A DNA stretch of 64,000 bases, from positions 20,200,693-20,264,692 of the forward strand of contig CM060174.1 of NCBI GenBank assembly GCA_030549775.1, given 5' to 3'. A program made the translations under genes and the position numbers. The notes below the pieces were generated by a model. It was given only the letters and a program-made list of their open reading frames with translations, ran no database searches and was not told the DNA's origin. Source of the DNA: Tamarix chinensis (Eukaryota > Streptophyta > Magnoliopsida > Caryophyllales > Tamaricaceae). This document shows positions 24,050 through 35,895 of this stretch, piece by piece (within the stretch, counting starts at the first letter, position 1; every line of letters starts with the position of its first letter).

Positions 24050-24960
24050 AAGTAAACCTCCCATTGAGCTCCTCAAAATCCTCTACACACTTATTGTCCT
24101 AAAGAAAGCACATTGTCTTCTTCAATAAGGTAGTCAAAGGATGAGGGATCCTAGAAAAGTCCTAGACGAACCATCTATAGTAGCCTTCTAATCATAGAAA
24201 ACTCAAACTTCCCTAATGTTCATTGGTGAAGTCCACTATGACACTGATCGAGTCTTTGAAGGATCCACCGACTCACCTTCCCACGAAATGACATATCCAA
24301 GGAAAGATGCCTTGTCCAACCAAAACTCACACTTTGATAGATTGGCATACAGCTTGATGGGTCCTCAACAGCTCTAAAGCCCTCCTAAGGTGCTACTAGT
24401 GTTCCTTACAAGTCTAAGAGTAAATCAAAATATCATCGATGAAGACCATAAGGAATTAATCACAATACTAATGGAAGATGTGGTTCATGAGAGCCATGAA
24501 CACCACTGGTGCATTAGTGAGTCTAAAGGACATTACTGTAAACTTATAATGGCCATATCTTATCTTGAAAGCTATCTTTAGTATGTCCTTTTTGGCAATT
24601 CTCACCATATGATACCTTGATCTAAGCTCTATCTTCAAAAACACTATAACCCCACATAACTGATCAAAGAGGTTGTCGACCTATGGTAAAGGATCACGAT
24701 TCTTCATTGTAATTTGGTTTAACCCATGGTAATCGATACAAAGCCTCAAACCACCATCTTTCTTCATCACAAAAAAAGGCAAGTGCTCCCTAAGGTGATA
24801 CACTTGGTTGGATGCACCCTTTCTCTAGCAACTCCCGGAAGTAAGTACACAAATCTACCATCTCAATCAATGCCAAGTGATAGGGTGCCTTTGACACAGG
24901 CTTTGTCACTGGTAGAAGGTATATCATGAAGTCTATCTCACACATTGGCGACATCCCTAG
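24050..24960 (-). pseudogene. Ty3/gypsy reverse transcriptase (element G)
   Basis: Read on the minus strand, motifs appear in the right order: a KAPYHLAL-type entry, FCD/KK with LR-LCIDY-like blocks near 24750, [14 protein letters not shown] and [11 protein letters not shown] blocks, [10 protein letters not shown], the catalytic box FIDDILIYS (24417-24443) and a thumb-region ...GYYRWFV-FSRI-PL block near 24150. This is the standard chromovirus RT arrangement and the DD pair survives. Frameshifts and stops break the frame. Homology stops at about 24060 within the start of RNase H, only about 140 bp before the polypurine tract. Confidence 0.8.
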
Positions 24961-25179
24961 GATCTAGTCGGGAAACACATCAAAACATTTTGGTACCATT
25001 GGAATCTCCTCAACTGATGGATCTTTAGCATCTAGATCTTGAACACTACACAAGAAGAGCAGGTACCCTTTTTGCACTAGCGTACTAAGCACCATCATGG
25101 ACACCATCTTTACTGAAGGCCTAGGCCTGTGTCTTCGATAAGAGACCATAGCACCTTTTGGTCCCTTAAGAACCATATG

Positions 25180-25340
25180 CTTTTATGCACAATCTATCAA
25201 GGCTTGATATCTTGCAAGCATATCCATTCTAAGGATAATGTTGAAGACCCAAAGCTTAAGCTCTTTGAGGTCTACCGAAAGCTCGATCCCACTCACAACT
25301 AAGGCCACATCTCTATATAGCCTAGAACATGAAAGTCAAT
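25180..25340 (-). pseudogene. Retroviral-type aspartic protease end (element G)
   Basis: The minus strand encodes VSGIELSVDL...FNIILRMDMLARYQALIDC. This corresponds to the C-terminal half of the Ty3/gypsy protease, where a D-x-I-L-G-M-D-W-L block is typical. Here the conserved G is R and W is M. It leads, with a short gap, into the linker frame at 24964-25176 (MVLKGPKGAMVS...CFDVFPD), the usual protease-RT linker ending in a FPD-like motif. Broken by a stop near 25190. Confidence 0.7.
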
Positions 25341-25724
25341 CCACAGATGAGAGCACAATAGAAGTCATTATCCTATCAGAAGGAACCATAGTAGTCTAAG
25401 CTAGAAACGTAGTAGACGCCAAGGAGTGTGAAGCAACCAAGTAAAACAATACATAAGCAGGAAGGGAGGAAATCATGAACGTACCCGTGACAACATCAAC
25501 CTACGTGCATGGATATAACTAGATCAGCACTTTCAGACAGCTGCATGGAGGTGGTCTTGAAGCATTATCTGAGTCTTATCCTTACAGAAAAGAATGCTGC
25601 CTCTACATCCTATACTATGGAGCACTCTTGCTAGCTCCACTATCTGTTGGATGAGCCCTCTAAGCAATGCCACCATACCCTATGAATGTGTCGACTGTTG
25701 TAGAACACTACGCACAATGGTACG

Positions 25725-26640
25725 ACATTTGAACCGATGATGCCCCAACCGACCACAACCATAGCACTAAACCAGCTGCCCAACATACTCCTCCCTCAGG
25801 TGCTTCTTACCACACCACTGGGAAATGAAACGCCTCATACCTGGCTAACTCAACTGCCCTCCAAAGTGGGGTACCACTCCTAGCTAAATACTACCTAAGG
25901 ATTAAAACCTCTTTTCTCACTCGTGATGTTAATTGCCCTATAACCTCCACTTGGCCCCTAACTAGGCACTACGAACCTAACCAATCATTTATGCCTCTAA
26001 GGCATAATCATACAAAGCTTGTAGGTCCTTTGCATGAGTCACCACCAGCATCTCCTAGAGCATCAAACTCGACCCTAGCTGGAATCATTGTACCTTCATC
26101 CTCTCATCATTGTCAACCTATGGAGCAAAGTGAACTAGGTTTAGATAATAGCTTTATTACTCCTCCACCAAAGACGTTCCTTTATGAAAAAATATGAATT
26201 CATCGTACTTTGCCATCCTTAGGTGAGTATGGTAAAATTACCCCCTGAGCCCACTAGTCTTTAGTGGCTCCCCTCAGTTGATAATATCTCCACCATTTGT
26301 TAACATAACCCCACAGATGGTATGCCTTAATATACACCCGCCTACTCTCTAAGAAACCACTAGCCACAAAGATCTTCTCAAAGTCCCTTAACCATCATTC
26401 CAACACATATTGATCCTCTTGACCCTCAAAGATTGAAGGGTGATAAAGATCAACCTAAAAAAGCCAACCCTCTGGTGGCAACACTGGAAAAGGAGGTGGC
26501 GGTGGTAGAAGTAGTAGTACTAACTCTAGAGCTTCCTTATGCTGAATATGCCACTCATGAACACTCCAAACATTTCCATGAAACACTCGAGACACCAATT
26601 AGCAACCATCAAAATCCTAGAATGTAAAGTCATTTTAGAA
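25725..26640 (-). pseudogene. Ty3/gypsy gag with zinc knuckle (element G)
   Basis: The minus strand shows a gag core near 26290-26440: PSIFEGQEDQYVLE, then WLRDFEKIF and, further on, AYHLWGYVNKWWRYYQL. This is the chromovirus gag pattern of a 'P-F-G-x-D' entry and an 'A-x-x-L-x-G-x-A-x-x-W-W' block. A perfect CCHC knuckle, CYGCGRLGHHRFKC, lies at 25725-25766. The frame is interrupted by stops. The protein would have formed the capsid and bound the RNA. Confidence 0.75.
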
Positions 26641-26842
26641 TGGAATTGACTAATAACTACATAATTAGTACACATGAAGGTAGCATATTGCACATAAGGA
26701 CAAAAGCTAGCCCTGTTATGTAAATTAAGGATAACTCCCAACCCAAACGAATGCTCGCTCACAAACTAAATTAGATTTTATGTGTTCAGATGAAACAAAA
26801 GAAATTTGTTTTCATAAAATAACTTATGGATTTAAAGCCATG

Positions 26843-26855
26843 GGCTCTAATACCA
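26843..26855 (-). other. Primer-binding site of element G (tRNA-iMet type)
   Basis: The minus strand reads TGGTATTAGAGCC, 12 of 13 bases matching the complement of the 3' end of plant initiator tRNA-Met. It starts 3 nt inside the 5' LTR boundary at 26859. Confidence 0.8.
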
Positions 26856-26858
26856 ACT

Positions 26859-27675
26859 TGTTACACCATAAAATTTTGAACTAGAAAATTTTATTTTCAA
26901 GACAATACAGAAGTGTTTGAAAAACAAAACTTGAAAATGTTACCGCCACATTAGCCATAAGAAAAGTAAGTTTATCACCTAACCCATGCTTGATACAAGG
27001 TAAAATGGAACAATTAACAAAAGATGCAGGCTCATAACATTAATGTGATAATACAAGGTAATAAGGATGAGAGCAGCAATATATATAGGATGAGCATGAT
27101 AGTGTACAAAACCAAAAAGAGGAAATTGAGCCAAGAGTTTAAGTAACCAAAAATACAAAAACTTCCTAACATAGTGGGAAAATTACTTATAATCGGTTAG
27201 ACTAACTCTTAAGCGTAATCATAAACCTCTAACCCCAGGTAATGGCCCACTAATGGCCCACGTCAGCACCCTCAATGTATTATAACTGAGAGTCGTAACC
27301 TTGCAAATCATCCTCTTCTCCCAGGACTAGAAACTAGATCATCACAATGACCACAAAAGTGCAGTATCCGTATAGTGATGTATAAGTAAACATACTACCT
27401 AAAACATGGTAAGGTTCATGTAGCACATTGAAGTCACATAAAAATATGGTGATATCATAACGACATAACTCAAAACTTAATATCAAGTAATAGTACAACA
27501 ATATAATCTTGCATGGAAATCATGGAAGTATAAAGATACGGTAAATACATCACAACCCATATAGTATAAGCCATATTAGAATTCTTCATTCTATAACCAC
27601 ATAATTTCTAGTTAATAAGACAGTTCGTTCGACCACACCCAATTAACCACCATGAACAAAAGTCATGAAAACACA

Positions 27676-27751
<76 letters not shown>

Positions 27752-29945
27752 GGATACCACACACATCACGCAAGGTCAGGATACATCGAAGGGGATTTTT
27801 TTAGGGATACCACACCCACCACATATCAAGTGCACCTGCACCTACTATAAATCAGGATACCACACCCACCATATGTGGTTAAAGTATATCAAGGGGGCTT
27901 GTATTGGGATGCCTCAACCACTACACCTTGAATGTCTCCGCCATGAAGGCTAAAAAGTTGGGATACCAAGCCCACCTAAGCAATGGACAATTCAAAGTGT
28001 TAGGGAGCTTGTACTAGGATACCTCACCCACTCGAGCTAGACACTAATACTATGCCAGCCAGCTATAGTATAATTCTATGCCTCAAAGATATGCCCATAC
28101 CCCTTACTGATCGCAACCTGATAGAGAAAAAATTGGTATAGAGTGAAAAATATAACTAAGGGCGACTAACCCACTACATTGTAGTAGCTACCCTGAGAGC
28201 CAGATAAAAGGCTTAAATGAAATCTTAAACCATTATTTATATTACAAGTTATATCAAAAATCATAATAAATTCCACACATAACTAAATTAGGTGTTTTCA
28301 AGTGATAACACCAAACGCAATTAAATTATGTTATTTAACAAAATTGGGTGTTTCCAAGTGATAACACTAAACACATCATAAGGCATAAAAGCCACCAATT
28401 GAGTGTTTAGAGATGGAACCAAACTTAACTAAATTTAAGTCTCAAATACCATTATGATGATTCTTATTAAATCATGGCAATCATAGTTGAAATCAAATTT
28501 AAATGTTCTAAATACATGGAAGTATCAACAAAAATAACCTAAGAGAAACATAACAATTTATAAACAACCTTGTGGGCTTCTAACTGAATAAGTCGATCGG
28601 TCCTTCGAACCACACCTTAAACAAAACAATACCAGATAACCAGTCAACTGGTTGGCCTTACTGATCGAATGTTCATGGGAACCAATTGACTGGTTTGGTC
28701 TAACTAGTCAATGGCTCTAAGTAGAGAATAACTCATCTTAGCTTGTCGAGAAACCTTTCAATAGGTTTGATCAACCAATTGACTATTCATAGAAACCAAT
28801 CTATTGGTTTGGTCTAACTAGTCGATAGGTCTAAGTAGAGGCCAAAGCATCTTAGTCTAAAGAGACACCAGTTGATGGGTTTGACCAATCAATCAACTTT
28901 TTTATCAAAACTAGTTGACTTGTTTATGAAACCAATAAATTGATCTTGCAACCAACCAATCCAAAATTTTAAACCATTTAACTGCTCATATAACTAGTCA
29001 ATGAATTTGAGGAATCGATAGACTAGTATGGGTAAAACACTACATAGACTAGTAAAACACATACCAAAATTTACCACAATTTACCATATTAATCCTAGAA
29101 TAGTTTTATGTCAAAACACACAAAAAAGTACATGTTGTATGCATAAAATGACATGGATGAATGGTAATGTACATGCTCAAATGGCCAATTTTATGTTGAA
29201 AATCAGAGAATTCCTACAATATTAACTCGAGAAGAATTATACCACATGCTTGAATTATGGAATAAAAATTAGATCATGCTCACACATATACCAGACACAC
29301 CCTAATACACCATAGAATCCTATTTATGTTAAAGATAAGAATGACTTACCTTGAAGCAATTATTCTAGCATAAAAGCTCCTACATGATGACTATCTAGCT
29401 GAACTTTGATTCCTAAGACAATCAAAGTTAAAACCATTAAAAATCTTATTTCAAAACTCAATTAAAATCAAAGAAAAGTCAGAATAAGAAGAAGAACACA
29501 AAACACCAGTTTTTTATCTTCTCAAAAATAGAGTGTCAAAGGAAGAGTTAAAATCTTCAGCCTTTTTCAACCTTAATTCTTTCTTGCTTAAGGAAAGTAG
29601 GAGAGAACTAAAATCAAGATTCAAAGAAGAGAAAGGAACATAAAGCTTGCCCAAAGAGGGGATACAATCAAAGAAAGCCTCTATTTTTCTCAATAGAGAG
29701 GAGAAGAGGGAAAAAACACACCTGGAAATTTTTCACAAAGAAATTGGAGAAGAGGAATTAGAATGGATTAGAAATGAAAGGTATAGAGGCAAGGTTAGGT
29801 TGACATTCATAAGAAAGTGGGAGATGAGATTGGTGAGGTTGAATGTGGACAACCAAGAAGTGAGAGCTGACTTGATGGGATGGTGGGGGTTGAGTGCAGT
29901 CAGGAATAAGCAATACAGTAGGTTGGTAAGTCTAAAGTTGGAGCA
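26859..29945 (-). repeat. 5' LTR of element G (distal end lost)
   Basis: Begins TGTTACACCATAAAATTTTG on the plus strand and follows the left LTR block by block to about 29945, where similarity stops before the expected GGGATAATATAGCA end. It contains an (AAT)25 microsatellite and a second cluster of palindromic ACCAATCGACTGG motifs (about 28570-29050). The 131-residue frame at 29647-30042 lies in its purine-rich end and is not a gene. Confidence 0.7.
27676..27750. repeat. (AAT)25 microsatellite
   Basis: 75 bp of uninterrupted AAT inside the 5' LTR of element G. The left LTR has only ATAATCATAATAAG at the same place (about 21867-21880), so the expansion came after LTR duplication. Confidence 0.95.
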
Positions 29946-31178
29946 GAAGGCAATATCACAACCCCAACTGCCAGAAGAGAGAGGGAGAGGCAAGGGAGAA
30001 GAAAAAAGGAGATCAATCATACTTAATATTATCAATGAATAGTATGAGTGAAAAAAATATGATATATCTCTTTATTAGCCTATGCCTAGGGTAATAAGCG
30101 ATCAAGTAAAAAAAATGCTCCCCCTAGGGTATGCATATATCAGCAATAAGATCAAGATCACAATATGATAACTTAAGATATTATTATCTCAAACAACATA
30201 AGTAGTGGAAGAAAATATATGAGTATCAAGATTCATGAAAATAACTCAAATATGATGACAATAAATCTTGTGAGATTTCATAATTGTAATATTTATAACA
30301 ATAATGCATTGTGTATTTAATGAGTCATAAAATACTCAAGCGGTATAAATGATATGAAAATAAATTTTAGAGTTGCATAAATCTAACTAACCTAACAAAT
30401 AAGAGGGTGATTATAGCACAGATTATAAAAATATATAAGAGTGAGTGTAACGACAAATTCATCTTGAAATTCAAGACACAATACCTTGTCACATATTTCC
30501 CTTTTATATGGTGTACATAAAGCACAAGGGAAAAAGGAATGGGATGAATGATCCATTCAATGATTAACTTTTCAATAATATGATAAATTGTAGATCAAGA
30601 TAAGAACATGAATGAAATATAAAATTATCACTCATTTGTACTAAGTAATACATTTAAGCTTAGTGAGGATGCTTTTTAACATAATGTTGATAGATGGCAA
30701 TAATTGTGTACATTAGATATCACAAGTGATATTAGCAATAGAGTCATATGATTAATTAATTGTATAGTTGCATCATGTTGAATACATATTTTTGTATATA
30801 TTATGCTCTCTTAAATTAAGTTTTTAGTCATTTATTTAAGTAATATTTGAGGTTATTTAGATAATTTATAATTTTGTGTGTGTATAATGAAAATAATACG
30901 AAAATTTTATTTAAATTCAAGAAAAATGATAAATTCCTATGAATATTGATAATATGTAGGAGTTTAGCCATAATTTTTTTTGCATGAAATATGATTTAGA
31001 CACCTTAAACTGCTACGAAAATAAAAAATTGAGATATAAAACTCATATTTATATCTATTTTCTCTAAATCAAATCATAGTATAAGAACGTTTTACCTTAA
31101 AGTTACAGTTACTTTATAAGTTAAGCATGATTTAAGGGTTAAATTTTACTCTCATTTTTGTTCATTTGGAGAGAATGC
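29946..31178. other. AT-rich DNA, possible retroelement tail, no gene
   Basis: No clear identity. At about 30105-30130 the minus strand reads ATACCCTAGGGGGAGCATTT, which resembles the G-rich tract before a copia 3' LTR, but no LTR pair is visible. The right end may include the U3 part of the Athila LTR that follows. Confidence 0.35.
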
Positions 31179-31250
31179 GTGAGTGAGTGAGTGAGTGAGA
31201 GAGAGAGAGAGAGAGAGAGAGACACACACACACACACACACACATATATA
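31179..31250. repeat. Compound (GTGA)n(GA)n(CA)n(TA)n microsatellite
   Basis: Four adjacent simple-repeat types in about 72 bp ending in CATATATAGGG, which could double as a TATA element of the following LTR. Confidence 0.9.
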
Positions 31251-32523
31251 GGGACAAGAGGCGACTGGAAAAGACCGACGAGATTGTGTATAGAGAAAAA
31301 AAACAACCAAGAGTTTTAATTTTTTCCTCCTACTCCATCCATTATGTAAATTAGGAACCTATTAAATTTTAGTTTAGGAATAATATAAATATATGGAATA
31401 ATTATAGTAAGTGAGCGAGTTTGTCATACTGTGGGGAGTAACCAACCAATGGGAGAAATTTTTGCAAGTGCGCTTTAATCAAAAAGTTCATGCATTTATT
31501 ATTAATTTCCTTCTTTTTATATAATCATCTACTTAATTTTTGTATATTTTAAATTATACATGGGATCCACATTAATTTTTAGAGGCCATATTTTATTAAG
31601 TGTTGATTTTTATCATACCTAAATATTATGGATAATGAAGTTTTGTGTTTTGATATATGAATTATATTTGTGATTAATGCTTAAATTATTGTCCTTTATA
31701 TGAAATCTAATCCATTTTATATTTAGGAGATAGGGTTATAGTTATTTGATCAATACTAGCGAGTACTAATTAATCAAAACACGTAACAAGTAATTTAATC
31801 TGAGGTCTTCACAAGTAACCATATTAAATGATATTATGATTTACTGAAGTCAACTTAAAATTGAAGGGTTTTGAATTTGGTTGGGGCTAATGAGTTTTCA
31901 TAGATCGTTATGTAATTAATTTATATCTAGATTAATTAAATGGAAAAAATTAATTAAGAGAGTTTAATTAGTATTAGAAAAAATTTTGGATTTATCCAAA
32001 TTATATAAGATTAGAAACTAGGAGAGTTAGGAGATTAATTCTTTATGATAAGCCTATCAAAATTGATTATTTATATATATGTAACTTAATAAAAGATTTA
32101 CCTATATAAATTTAATGTATACATTAGGATGGAGAAGGATAGGATATGTATATTTTATTTTATTAATTAATTAATTTTATTTTTTATTTTTATTTTAATT
32201 ATTTATCCTATTGATTAGCTTACTTATTCGAGTTGTTCAATTATTAATTTAGTTCGTAGTTATATTTTATTATTTTATTTTTTTCACATCAACCCCCAAT
32301 CCTTATTAATATTATAAATAATAGTTCTATTTTATTATTTTAATTTTATTTGTTATGTATTTATTATATGTAATTAAATAATTTAATATTCTTACTTAAT
32401 ATTTTAGAATTTAGAATTCTATCCTCATCATGGGAATGATATTACCCAATGCCATATTTTTAATTATTATTTGGGTTTTTAATACGTTTAATTTGATAGT
32501 GGTAATGACATGATACTAAATTT

Positions 32524-32541
32524 TGGCAGCATTGCTGGAAG
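32524..32541 (+). other. Primer-binding site of element J
   Basis: TGGCAGCATTGCTGGAAG just after the LTR resembles the TGGCGCCGTTGCCGGGG-type site typical of Athila/Tat elements, with CpG-type losses. About 12 of 17 positions agree. Confidence 0.55.
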
Positions 32542-32799
32542 GTTTGTGCTATTTTTATTTTAAGATCTATATTACTAAGTAAATAATTCATTTTTCTCTA
32601 TTAATGTTAGAGTATTAGATTTTATGATATGTTTTTCTTTCTTTCTCCTACATAGTCTTGAATGCAGCTATGGAGTAACCGAATCATTGGAGGATTCATT
32701 AAAGAGAGCTTACGATTCTTTTTCGACGAACTAGACATTCAAGAACATTAATTGGGAGAAATGACTATACTTAAAAAACTTTCATAACCAAATATGGAA

Positions 32800-33181
32800 G
32801 ACTAACTTCTCTGTATCATTTTTTTTCTAAACTAGTAATACCTTTTAAACTTAATTCTAGTTTCCTTAATATGCTTCCTAAATTTCATAGAAGAGTAGAA
32901 GAAGATCCATATAGGCATTTAAAGGAATTTTTAGCTGTTTTTGCTCTACTATGAGGCTTGAAGGTATAGAAGAAGAAAAGGTTAAGCTAAGAGTTTTTCA
33001 TTTCACTTTACATGATTTAGCAAAAGATTGATTGTATTATCTGCATGCTATATGCATTAATATGTGGGATCTATTGCAAAAACAAAGCAAAATCTTGAAA
33101 AATTCGTTCCCGCTAGTATAATAGGCTCTATAAGAAAACAAATATGTTGAATTAGATAGAATTCAAATGAGTCATTGTATG
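32800..33181 (+). pseudogene. Athila gag, first part (element J)
   Basis: Translation shows FLNMLPKFHRRVEEDPYRHLKEF near 32868-32940, then a decayed AKDWLYYL-like block near 33020-33040 and a NSFPLV block near 33100. These are the successive conserved blocks of plant Ty3/gypsy gag. The reading frame contains stops and shifts. It stops exactly where copy F inserts at 33182 and continues at 38105 with the duplicated GTATG. Confidence 0.7.
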
Positions 33182-33281
33182 TGTAACACCCTCAAAATTC
33201 ACTACTAAAAAATTTATTTTTATTCAAAAGAGTTAGGGGAAGCAAATTATAAAATTGTGAATTCTGGGGACATTATCGCCA

Positions 33282-33327
33282 CACTTAGTACCAGACCGGT
33301 TCACTTTTATCGTTCCAGTACCAGGTG
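33282..33327 (-). other. Conserved terminal stem-loop (copy F)
   Basis: Plus-strand arms CACTTAGTAC and GTACCAGGTG. The outer arm begins 100 bp from the LTR end, the same spacing as in copies C and K. Confidence 0.5.
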
Positions 33328-33555
33328 TTAAGGCTAAAAGTGTAAAACACAATTTAAAACCCATATTTAAATCAGAGTAGTGTAACAAACCATGTACAAG
33401 AATAAAATCCACCAATAGTGGTTACAATAACAACAATAACATTAAAACCAAAAATTTAAAAGAGAAAGAGAAAAACCCTAATAGTTTCGGATAATTTCTT
33501 ACTCTCTTTCCCGTTGCCCACTTGAATAGAACTTGAAAAAGACCTGCAAGGAAAA

Positions 33556-33574
33556 CTGCCTATTGAATAGGCAG
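33556..33574 (-). other. Perfect 9-bp stem-loop CTGCCTATT-G-AATAGGCAG (copy F)
   Basis: Perfect inverted repeat around one base, next to a GGGGCCCC run. Counterpart of 17653-17671, where one pair becomes G-U. Confidence 0.5.
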
Positions 33575-33904
33575 GGGCCCCACGAATGAAACCCTTCAGT
33601 ACTATGGAACTGAGTAACCCTTTAAAATCACACTTAAAAGCAAGCCTGAAATGTAACAATGATATAACACTATATTCATACATAACGACAAGTGTAAACA
33701 TAATATTTAGATCCATACATTCACATATTTGCCAAGTCAATCAAATATTAATGGTGCATACATAATATTCACATTCGTACATTTGCATACTTAACAAGTC
33801 AATCAAATATTAATAGGTCATAATGAACAATCGATACTTTTAGGGCCTTAAAGCCATTAGTCCATCATTAATCAATCATCTCGGATTATAAATATCCATG
33901 TGAG

Positions 33905-34180
33905 TGTGGAACCCCACTATTATAGTTGGTGGACCAGAATACATACAGGAAAGAACGCTCCTAACCACTATTATTCGCTAGTGGACCGGTCTAGCCCCAA
34001 CTCACATGGTGTTTTACTATAAGTGATTAGTGTATTTTCCATGACTTAGCTTCATTATGTTTGGTTTTTTTAGCAAGGAATCCCCCACTATTATAGTCGG
34101 TGGACCGAAAATCATGTAGGGCAAAATTCTCCTGGCCACTATTATTCACTGGTGGACCGGTTTGGGTCCGGCTCAACAAT
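33905..34180 (-). repeat. CCGGTCCACCGG module (copy F)
   Basis: Units such as CCACTATTATAGTTGGTGGACC and CCACTATTATTCACTGGTGG (plus strand). These are the reverse-complement counterparts of 17083-17422. Confidence 0.7.
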
Positions 34181-34429
34181 CTTCCTCTTTAAGTGATAGT
34201 GTCTTATTCGTATCTTATTCGAAATTATTTCACCGTTGACATGCATGTTGCCGACCTCTACTTCTATCCTCTCAAGAGGGCCCATCCCATATCTTGAGAC
34301 CTTTGTGCCTCTTATCACACCCTAACACCCATTCCTCCTTACATCTACCCATAACAAAGACCTAACTCTTGAGGGTGTGGGTTGAGACCCATCACCTTAT
34401 GACATTCAAATTCTTTCACTGCCACTCTT

Positions 34430-34454
34430 TAGGGTTTTCCTATGAAACCCTAAT
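34430..34454. promoter_or_regulatory. Inverted telo-box pair (copy F)
   Basis: TAGGGTTTTCC, a short loop, then GAAACCCTAAT. The flanking site II motifs have decayed to CGGACC and GGTCCA. Confidence 0.45.
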
Positions 34455-34798
34455 CGGACCTATATGGTCCAACCTTTCTTTTATTGTCCAACACCTCATC
34501 TCATTTAGTTTCAACCCCAATCCCATCACTCTACTCACCAATTATACATATGACCATAAAACCCTAGTTGGCCGCTCAACCATAGCACATTTCTTACCTA
34601 AGGATCATCCCATGTAATCCCTAGAAATCTCCCATGCAAGAGTTGCATCACTCATTCATTTTGATCATAATCTCCTTTTTATTTCCCTCCTCATGGATCA
34701 TGAGATAATAAGGTCAATCTCATGTCCCCTTAGTCAACTCACTTCCCATTTGTTTCTTTTTACACTTTCACCCCATATCATATTATTAAACATCCTAA

Positions 34799-34806
34799 CA
34801 TGCATG
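34799..34806. promoter_or_regulatory. RY motif CATGCATG (copy F)
   Basis: Part of the conserved block AACATGCATGTCCTAGAAGG. It has matching motifs at 7164, 11705 and 59892 in copies K, B and D. Confidence 0.4.
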
Positions 34807-35039
34807 TCCTAGAAGGTCACATCATATAACATCGCAAGCACAACACATATCGTCACGGTACACATACCATAAAGAATTCACATACGCATACCTCAACTCC
34901 AAGCTATGTTACAAGTAATTAGTCATTATAATCATAAGTACATAACATGGAATAACACACGACACATGAGGCATATAACCCACACATAGTTGTTCTTAGC
35001 CACATTCTTATTCGGTGTAGGTTACCAAGCAATCTCCCA

Positions 35040-35895
35040 CATAATTGTTACACTTATTTTATTTTTCATTAGGTTGGATAGATTACCAAATTACCCTTCT
35101 CCTTTGTTATAATTACTAATTTGCCTTTAAGTTAGATAAATTACCAAATTACCCTTCTTCATTATCATGATTACCAATTTTCCCCTTTAGTTGGTTAAAT
35201 AATTACCAATTTACCCTTTAGTCAGTTAAATTACGAAATTGCCCTTCTCCATTATCATAATTACCGAATTGCCCTTTTAGTTGGATAAATTACCAAATTA
35301 CCCTTCTTCATTATCATAATTACCAATTTGCCCTTTAATTGGTTAAATTACTAAATTACCCTTTTGCAATCTCATAATTGCCAGGTTGCCCTTATCCATT
35401 ATTATAATTACCAAATTACTCTTCTCCATAATTACATTTGCCAATTTACCCTTCTCAATTATTATAATTACTATATTGCCCTTCTCTATTATTATAATTA
35501 CCATAATACCCTTTTGTTGATTAATTTACCATTTTGCCCCTTATTTCTAAAACTACCGTTTCACCCTTCTACTTATAAAATTACTGTAATACCCTTTTAC
35601 TTGCAAATTACTATTTTACCCCTTTACACCTAAAATTACCATTTCTCTCTTTTCTTACAAAATTACCATTTTGCCCTTCTCTTCTAAAAGTACCATTTTA
35701 CCCCTTACTTTCAAAATTATCATTTTACCCTTTTCTCCAAAAATTACCATAATACCCCTTTACTTATAAAATTATCATTTTCCCTTTACTCCCAAAATTA
35801 CCATAATACCCTTTTACTTACAATTTACCATTTTGCCCTTCTTCTCTAAAATTACCATAATGCCCTTTGCTTACAAATTTACCATCTTCCCTTTT
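35040..35895 (-). repeat. Dimeric AATTACC minisatellite (copy F)
   Basis: About 30 units. From about 35067 to 35400 two unit types alternate: about 30 bp with a CTTC(T)CCATTATCATAA spacer and about 28 bp with a TTTAGTTGGTTAAA spacer, giving a repeat of about 58 bp. Later units lose the alternation. Confidence 0.85.

Larger units (their letters stand above)
21053..29945 (-). mobile_element. Chromovirus-type Ty3/gypsy element G (deleted internally)
   Basis: A minus-strand LTR retrotransposon. Its 3' LTR is 21053-23901 and its 5' LTR begins at 26859. The two LTRs share collinear blocks such as AGACAATA(T/C)AGAAGTGTTTG, GTTACCGCCACAT and CAACCAAGAAGTGAGAGCTG. The primer-binding site is at 26843-26855 and the polypurine tract at 23902-23919. 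The internal region is only about 2.96 kb and carries gag, zinc knuckle, protease and RT. RNase H and integrase are absent, so it could not move on its own. The 5' LTR is cut off at about 29945, and no target duplication can be read. Domain order and RT motifs place it with Tekay/Del-like chromoviruses. Confidence 0.8.

Noticed and set aside
29647..30042. 131-residue charged frame
   Set aside because: It falls in the purine-rich end of the 5' LTR of element G. The matching part of the 3' LTR (about 23470-23700) does not keep the frame.
30100..30135. Copia polypurine tract on the minus strand (GGGGGAGCATTT)
   Set aside because: No LTR start or pol remnant could be placed beside it.
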